A program made the translations under genes and the position numbers. The notes beneath the pieces were generated by a model, which was given only the letters and a program-made list of their open reading frames with translations, did no database searches and was not told the DNA's origin. Below are positions 15,764 to 20,412 of a stretch of 20,412 bases of DNA, one piece after another. Each line of letters starts with the position of its first letter. The first letter of the stretch is position 1. The DNA comes from Muribaculaceae bacterium. GTDB taxonomy: Bacteria > Bacteroidota > Bacteroidia > Bacteroidales > Muribaculaceae. The stretch is taken from contig JABUUJ010000004.1 in the NCBI GenBank assembly GCA_021443235.1, positions 1-20,412 of the forward strand, read 5' to 3'.

Positions 15764-16975
15764 ATGGCAGAGAAAATCAAAATGACAACCCCCATCGTTG
15801 AGATGGACGGTGACGAGATGACCCGTATCTTGTGGAAGATGATTAAGGACGAACTTATCCTTCCGTTTGTTGACCTCAAGAGCGAATATTATGACCTGGG
15901 ATTGGTAAAGCGCGACGAGACCGGCGACAAGATTACTATCGAGGCCGCCGAGGCTACCAAGCGTCTGGGCGTTGCTGTAAAGTGCGCTACCATCACCCCC
16001 AACCTGAAGCGAATGGACGAGTACAAGCTGCACGAGATGTGGAAGAGTCCCAATGGCACTATCCGCTCAATTCTCGACGGCACCGTGTTCCGTGCTCCCA
16101 TCACCATTCCCAGCATCAAGCCCGCAGTGCGCAACTGGGAGAAGCCCATCACTATTGCCCGTCACGCTTATGGCGACGTTTACAAGAGTGTTGAGCTGCG
16201 TGCCGATGAGCCTGGTGTTGCCAAGCTCGTTTTCGACGGCGAGAGCGGAAAGCACGAGGAAGTTGTGATTCAGAACTTCAAGGGTGCAGGCGTGCTTCAA
16301 GGCATGCACAACCTCGACAAGTCAATTCGCTCGTTTGCTCACAGCTGCTTCAAGTTTGCGATTGACACCAACCAGGACCTGTGGTTCTCGACCAAGGACA
16401 CTATCTCAAAGAAATATGACGCTCAGTTCCGCATCATCTTTGAGGAGGTATTCCAAGAATACAAGGAAGAGATGGACAAGCGCGGTCTTGAGTACTTCTA
16501 CACCCTCATCGACGACGCTGTGGCTCGTGTAATCCGCTCAAAGGGTGGTTACATCTGGGCTTGCAAGAACTATGACGGTGACGTGATGAGCGACATGGTA
16601 TCGACTGCTTTTGGCTCGCTCGCGATGATGACCAGCGTGCTCGTGAGCCCCGACGGCAACTACGAGTATGAGGCTGCTCATGGCACCGTTACCCGCCACT
16701 ACTACAAGTATCTTGCTGGCGAAGAGACCTCGACCAACCCCATCGCTACAATCTTTGCATGGAGCGGTGCTCTGCGCAAACGCGGCGAGAAGGACGGTAT
16801 TCAGGACCTCGTTAACTTTGGCGACCAGCTTGAGGGCGCATGCTTTGACACACTCAACAGCGGCACAGTTACCAAGGACCTCGTTAACCTCATGGAAGGC
16901 GTTGAGGCCAAGGCTGTTAACAGCGCCGACTTTATCAAGGCAATCCGCGCTAATCTTGAGAAGCGTTTAGGCTAA
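15764..16975 (+). CDS. icd: NADP-dependent isocitrate dehydrogenase, eukaryotic-type
   Basis: The 403-residue enzyme oxidatively decarboxylates isocitrate to 2-oxoglutarate with NADP+. It belongs to the type shared with human IDH1/IDH2 rather than to Escherichia coli Icd. The start, PIVEMDGDEMTRI, and ARHAYGDVY (the substrate-binding Arg region, like IDH1 Arg132) support this. So do CKNYDGDVMSDMV with metal-binding Asp residues and AAHGTVTRHY with ETSTNPIA, where Arg-His contact the 2'-phosphate of NADP. The length is normal for this type. It follows aconitase by 63 bases and is the last gene before a strong terminator. Together with aconitase it forms the arm from citrate to 2-oxoglutarate and glutamate. 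Confidence 0.96.
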   Translation: MAEKIKMTTPIVEMDGDEMTRILWKMIKDELILPFVDLKSEYYDLGLVKRDETGDKITIEAAEATKRLGVAVKCATITPNLKRMDEYKLHEMWKSPNGTIRSILDGTVFRAPITIPSIKPAVRNWEKPITIARHAYGDVYKSVELRADEPGVAKLVFDGESGKHEEVVIQNFKGAGVLQGMHNLDKSIRSFAHSCFKFAIDTNQDLWFSTKDTISKKYDAQFRIIFEEVFQEYKEEMDKRGLEYFYTLIDDAVARVIRSKGGYIWACKNYDGDVMSDMVSTAFGSLAMMTSVLVSPDGNYEYEAAHGTVTRHYYKYLAGEETSTNPIATIFAWSGALRKRGEKDGIQDLVNFGDQLEGACFDTLNSGTVTKDLVNLMEGVEAKAVNSADFIKAIRANLEKRLG

Positions 16976-16997
16976 TCGTCGGATATAGACAACAATA

Positions 16998-17038
16998 AAT
17001 CGGGGTGCACTGGCATGTGCGCCCCGATTGCATTTTTT
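16998..17038 (+). terminator. Rho-independent terminator after icd, shared with trxA
   Basis: A 13-bp stem (AATCGGGGTGCAC at 16998-17010 with GTGCGCCCCGATT at 17017-17029, one G-U pair) encloses a 6-base loop. Six Ts follow at 17033-17038. On the minus strand, the side that follows trxA, the bases after the stem are also T-rich, so use in both directions is likely. Confidence 0.92.
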
Positions 17039-17046
17039 ATAGTTTC

Positions 17047-17361
17047 TTAAAGCAGAGCGTCGATTTTGGCTTTAAGCACATCCTTAGAGGTGTAGCCCAC
17101 TTGCTTGTCGACCTTCACGCCACCCTTGAAGAAAAGGAGCGTGGGAATGTTGCGCACGCCGTTTTCCATGGGGAAGTCGCCGTCTTGCTCGATGTCGTAT
17201 TTACCTACGACCACTTTGCCTTCATATTCGGCCGCAAGCTCGTCGATAATGGGCGCAAGCATACGGCAAGGTCCGCACCACTCGGCCCAGCAGTCAACCA
17301 CTACAGGCTTACCGCTCTGAATCTCTTGCTGTAGATTCTCGTCATTGAATTTAATTGCCAT
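17047..17361 (-). CDS. trxA: Thioredoxin
   Basis: The 104-residue protein is a cytoplasmic thioredoxin with the classic active site WCGPC at 28-32 and the cis-proline loop NIPTLLFF. It has no signal peptide, so it is the general dithiol reductant rather than an exported TlpA-like protein. The length is normal. It starts 12 bases after the dnaE stop on the same strand, with no promoter box between, and so probably shares the dnaE transcript. It is followed by the two-way hairpin at 16998-17038. Confidence 0.97.
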   Translation of the reverse strand: MAIKFNDENLQQEIQSGKPVVVDCWAEWCGPCRMLAPIIDELAAEYEGKVVVGKYDIEQDGDFPMENGVRNIPTLLFFKGGVKVDKQVGYTSKDVLKAKIDALL

Positions 17362-17373
17362 AATTATAAGATT

Positions 17374-20300
17374 TTATTGGTTAATTTTGAATTTTAGTCC
17401 TAAGTCATTAAATAGGTTCACCATTTTCTTGTTCATGGGGATTTTCATCTTTGACCTCAAGTCGACGCTGCGATGGCTTTCCGAGTCGATCACGCGGAAG
17501 AAGAGGTCGCAACGGTTCTCGGTTGACTCGTTCATCATCGACTTCACAGTGTACATTTTTTCGAGGTCGCTATCCTCGAGTTCTATGGTCACGCTGTGCA
17601 CCATGCGTCCCTTCATCTCACTTAAAAGGTTGATAGAGCGAATCTTGAAGCTTATGCGGTCGCCATATCCCTTCTTGAAAGCGCCTGTGATTGTGATGAA
17701 CAGGCCCTTCTGACCAAACTTGCCATAATCGATAAAGTCGCGGTCGAAGAAAGCAAATTCGTAACTGCCCGAGTAGTCCTCAAGTTTCAGACGCCCATAG
17801 GAATTGCCTTTTTTGGTCAAGCCCTGCCTGTAGTCGGTCACAATGCCTCCCACGATGATTTCCTTGTCGAGATGTTCGGTCATCGAGTCAAGGTTGGCAA
17901 GTTCGCAGTTGCAGCCATATTTCATCTCCATGTAGTAATTGTCGAGCGGATGAGCCGAGAGGTACATGCCCACCAGTTCCTTCTCGCGGTCGAGACGCTC
18001 GATGTCGCTCCACGGCTCCACCACAGGGATTGGTGGACGGGCAATCTCTATCACTTCGTCAAGGTCGCCCCACAACGACGGACCCGTCGATGCGCCAGCC
18101 TTGAACTTTTGTCCAAACCTGACAAGCGTCTCGCTGAACGACACGCCAGTGTCACCCTCTTTTACAAAGCACTCGCGCGACACGTCCTTGAAGCAGTCGA
18201 AAGCGCCGGCAATGGCAAACGACTCAATAGCCTTGCGGTTGCATGCGCTGAGGTCGACACGCTCAACAAGGTCATAGATGCTCTTGAACGGCCCGTTTTT
18301 CTCGCGCTCGGCAATAACCGCCTCCACGCCATTGCTGCCCACACCCTTGATGTCGCCAAGTCCGAGACGGATGTACCCGTTCTTGTTAGGAGTGAAGTGC
18401 ACGTTACTCTCGTTGATATCGGGTCTCAGAACCTCGATACCCATTGCCCGGCACTCGTCCATGAACTTAGACTGCTTCTCGATGTCGCCAGAACGAGTGA
18501 GGACCGCCGCCATATACTCTGACGGGTAGTTGGCCTTGAGGTAGGCAGTTTGGTAAGCGACCCAGCTGTAGCACGTTGCATGCGACTTGTTGAAGGCATA
18601 GGAAGCAAACTTCTTCCAGTCCTCCCATATTTTCTTGAGCACCTCGTGCTTGTATCCGTTTTTCTCTCCACCCTCGTAGAAGAGCCCCTCGAGGTGGTTC
18701 ATCTTGTCGATTTGCTTCTTACCCATAGCCTTGCGCAAGGTGTCGCTTTGGCCGCGGGTGAAGTTGGCGAGTTGTCGCGACAAGAGCATCACCTGCTCCT
18801 GATAGACAGTGATGCCGTAGGTGTCCTTGAGGTATTTCTCCATGCACGGGATGTCGTAGATAATGGGGTCGACACCGTGCTTACGGTTGATAAACTGCGG
18901 GATATACTCCATGGGGCCCGGGCGATAAAGCGCGTTCATCGCGATAAGGTCCTCAAAGGTAGTGGGATGCAGCTCCTTGAGATACTTCTGCATACCTGGC
19001 GACTCAAACTGGAAGGTGCCTGTGGTGCGTCCTTCGCAGTAGAGTTGATAGGTCTTGGGGTCATCGATGGGTATTTTCTCAATGTCGATTTCCTTGCCGT
19101 AGTTTTTCTTGATGTTGACAAGGGCGTCGCTGATGATTGAGAGCGTTTTCAGCCCGAGGAAGTCCATCTTGATGAGGCCTGTGCTCTCAATCACGCCACC
19201 CTCATACTGAGTCACCAGCACACGACCGTCCTCCTTGTCGACAGCGGTGCTCACAGGCACCCAGTCGGTGATATCGTCGCGACCGATGATGACGCCGCAT
19301 GCATGCACGCCGGTGCCACGGATGTTGCCTTCAAGTTTCTCGGCAAACTTGATTGTGTCGGCGACAAAAGGATTAGGGTTGCGTTTTTCCTGTTCAAACT
19401 CAGGGATGTGTTTGAGGCAGTTACTCAGGTTGAGTTTATAGGGATTGCCGTTCTCGTCCTTGGGCATATCGTTAGGCTTGGATGGGATAAGTGCCGCCAG
19501 TCGGTTGCTCTCGTCGATAGAGAGACCTTGCACGCGGGCAACATCCTTGATTGCCATCTTGGCAGCCATAGAGCCGTAGGTGATAATGTGCGCCACCTTC
19601 TCGGCACCGTATTTATCGGTCACATATTTCAGGATTTTGGCGCGGCCATCGTCGTCAAAGTCGACGTCGATATCGGGCAACGAGATGCGGTCGGGGTTCA
19701 GGAAACGCTCAAAAAGCAAGTCGTACTTGATAGGGTCAATCTTAGTGATACCCAAGCAGTAAGCCACTGCCGAGCCTGCCGCCGAGCCACGTCCAGGTCC
19801 AACCGACACGCCGAGCGACGGGGCAACGCGAATGTAGTCCTGCACGATGAGGAAGTAGCCCGGGAAGCCCATGTTCTTGATGGTCTCGAGCTCAAAGTCA
19901 AGTCGCTCGCGATATTCGTCGTTGAGGTCGTCGCCCCAGCGTTCCTTGGCCCCCTCATAGACGAGATAGCGCAGGTAGTCGTCCTCGTTATCGAAACCGT
20001 CGGGCAACGGGAAATCGGGCAAGATGGGGCCGTGGTCAATCGAGTAAATCTCGACCTTGTCGAGTATCTCGTTGGTGTTTTGCAGCGCTTCGGGGATGTG
20101 GGCAAAGAGCTCGTTCATCTCGGCTGTGGTCTTGAACCACTCCTGACCGGTGTAGAGCATCATGCCCGGGTCGTTGATGTTGCGTCCTGTTGAGAGCCAG
20201 ATGAGGCGTCGGTGAGCCTGATAGTCGTCCTCGTTGACATAGTGCGAGTCGTTGGAGCAAATCAATTTAATGTCGAGTTCGCGAGCTATTTTCACCAGCT

Positions 20301-20412
20301 CCTCGTTGACCTCGACCTGCTTGACGTAGGTTTCCTGGTTTCCGTCGGGCGAAGTAGATTTGTGAAGTTGCAGCTCGATGTAGTAGTCGTCGCCAAAGAC
20401 ACTCTTGTACCA
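17374..20412 (-). CDS. dnaE: DNA polymerase III alpha subunit, N-terminus missing at window edge
   Basis: The frame is open through the right edge (first visible codon TGG at 20412-20410), giving 1012 residues of about 1230. The GTG at 20295 is internal, not the start. This is the replicative polymerase subunit of the DnaE1 type. The visible part begins in the PHP domain (YYIELQLHK, then CSNDSHYVN). It continues through GPGRGSAAGS and the catalytic acidic motif PDIDVDFDDDGR (near 19645-19680). Then come the fingers (YRPGPMEYIPQF, VYQEQVM, RKAMGKK, FNKSHATCYSWVAYQTAYLKA), a helix-hairpin-helix region (GLGDIKGVGSNGVEAV), and an OB fold near the end (VGGIVTDYRQGLTKKGNSYG). No intein or frameshift is seen. 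trxA follows by 12 bases. Confidence 0.97.
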   Translation of the reverse strand, partial: WYKSVFGDDYYIELQLHKSTSPDGNQETYVKQVEVNEELVKIARELDIKLICSNDSHYVNEDDYQAHRRLIWLSTGRNINDPGMMLYTGQEWFKTTAEMNELFAHIPEALQNTNEILDKVEIYSIDHGPILPDFPLPDGFDNEDDYLRYLVYEGAKERWGDDLNDEYRERLDFELETIKNMGFPGYFLIVQDYIRVAPSLGVSVGPGRGSAAGSAVAYCLGITKIDPIKYDLLFERFLNPDRISLPDIDVDFDDDGRAKILKYVTDKYGAEKVAHIITYGSMAAKMAIKDVARVQGLSIDESNRLAALIPSKPNDMPKDENGNPYKLNLSNCLKHIPEFEQEKRNPNPFVADTIKFAEKLEGNIRGTGVHACGVIIGRDDITDWVPVSTAVDKEDGRVLVTQYEGGVIESTGLIKMDFLGLKTLSIISDALVNIKKNYGKEIDIEKIPIDDPKTYQLYCEGRTTGTFQFESPGMQKYLKELHPTTFEDLIAMNALYRPGPMEYIPQFINRKHGVDPIIYDIPCMEKYLKDTYGITVYQEQVMLLSRQLANFTRGQSDTLRKAMGKKQIDKMNHLEGLFYEGGEKNGYKHEVLKKIWEDWKKFASYAFNKSHATCYSWVAYQTAYLKANYPSEYMAAVLTRSGDIEKQSKFMDECRAMGIEVLRPDINESNVHFTPNKNGYIRLGLGDIKGVGSNGVEAVIAEREKNGPFKSIYDLVERVDLSACNRKAIESFAIAGAFDCFKDVSRECFVKEGDTGVSFSETLVRFGQKFKAGASTGPSLWGDLDEVIEIARPPIPVVEPWSDIERLDREKELVGMYLSAHPLDNYYMEMKYGCNCELANLDSMTEHLDKEIIVGGIVTDYRQGLTKKGNSYGRLKLEDYSGSYEFAFFDRDFIDYGKFGQKGLFITITGAFKKGYGDRISFKIRSINLLSEMKGRMVHSVTIELEDSDLEKMYTVKSMMNESTENRCDLFFRVIDSESHRSVDLRSKMKIPMNKKMVNLFNDLGLKFKINQ

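Noticed and set aside
20293..20295. GTG as the start of dnaE
   Set aside because: The frame continues upstream to the window edge with recognisable PHP-domain residues (YYIELQLHK), so the GTG is an internal valine codon.

Overview
The window looks like chromosomal DNA of an anaerobic gut member of the Bacteroidales. A Muribaculaceae-like lineage is my guess, but the family level cannot be fixed from sequence alone. Supporting signs are Bacteroidetes-type promoters (TTTG and TAnnTTTG boxes), mostly AT-rich start regions without Shine-Dalgarno sites, a two-gene methylmalonyl-CoA mutase, a secreted GH92 mannosidase, a mitochondrial-like aconitase with a eukaryotic-type NADP isocitrate dehydrogenase, and a dnaE-trxA pair. 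I saw no insertion sequence, prophage, CRISPR array, tRNA or rRNA. No gene-free stretch exceeds 300 bases; the two longest are 8161-8440 and 1548-1812.

Layout. 1-252 is the 3' end of a dihydrolipoyl dehydrogenase gene. It converges on a minus-strand gene (288-1547) for an exported amidotransferase-like protein, with a hairpin terminator between them. A divergent promoter region (1548-1812) leads into mutA-mutB (1813-5803), closed by a strong terminator (5835-5874). On the minus strand 5887-8160 encodes a secreted GH92 alpha-mannosidase. A second divergent promoter region (8161-8440) carries phased A-tracts and a direct repeat. It leads into a long plus-strand unit of citD, citE, citF, citX, a citC-citG fusion, aconitase and icd (8441-16975). 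That unit has one good promoter, tight spacing or overlaps, and one terminator (16998-17038). The minus strand then holds trxA (17047-17361), preceded by dnaE (17374 to beyond the right edge), probably in one operon.

How the genes fit together. CitDEF cleaves citrate to oxaloacetate and acetate; CitX and the CitC-CitG fusion build and charge its prosthetic group. Aconitase and isocitrate dehydrogenase in the same unit convert citrate to 2-oxoglutarate. Citrate could therefore be split between a biosynthetic arm (2-oxoglutarate, glutamate) and a fermentative arm (oxaloacetate to succinate). MutAB interconverts succinyl-CoA and methylmalonyl-CoA and would carry succinate on to propionate. No citrate transporter, citrate sensor or citrate synthase gene lies in the window. 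The most unusual items are the CitC-CitG fusion, the joining of citrate lyase to the aconitase/IDH arm, the cysteine-rich MutA, and the structured cit promoter.
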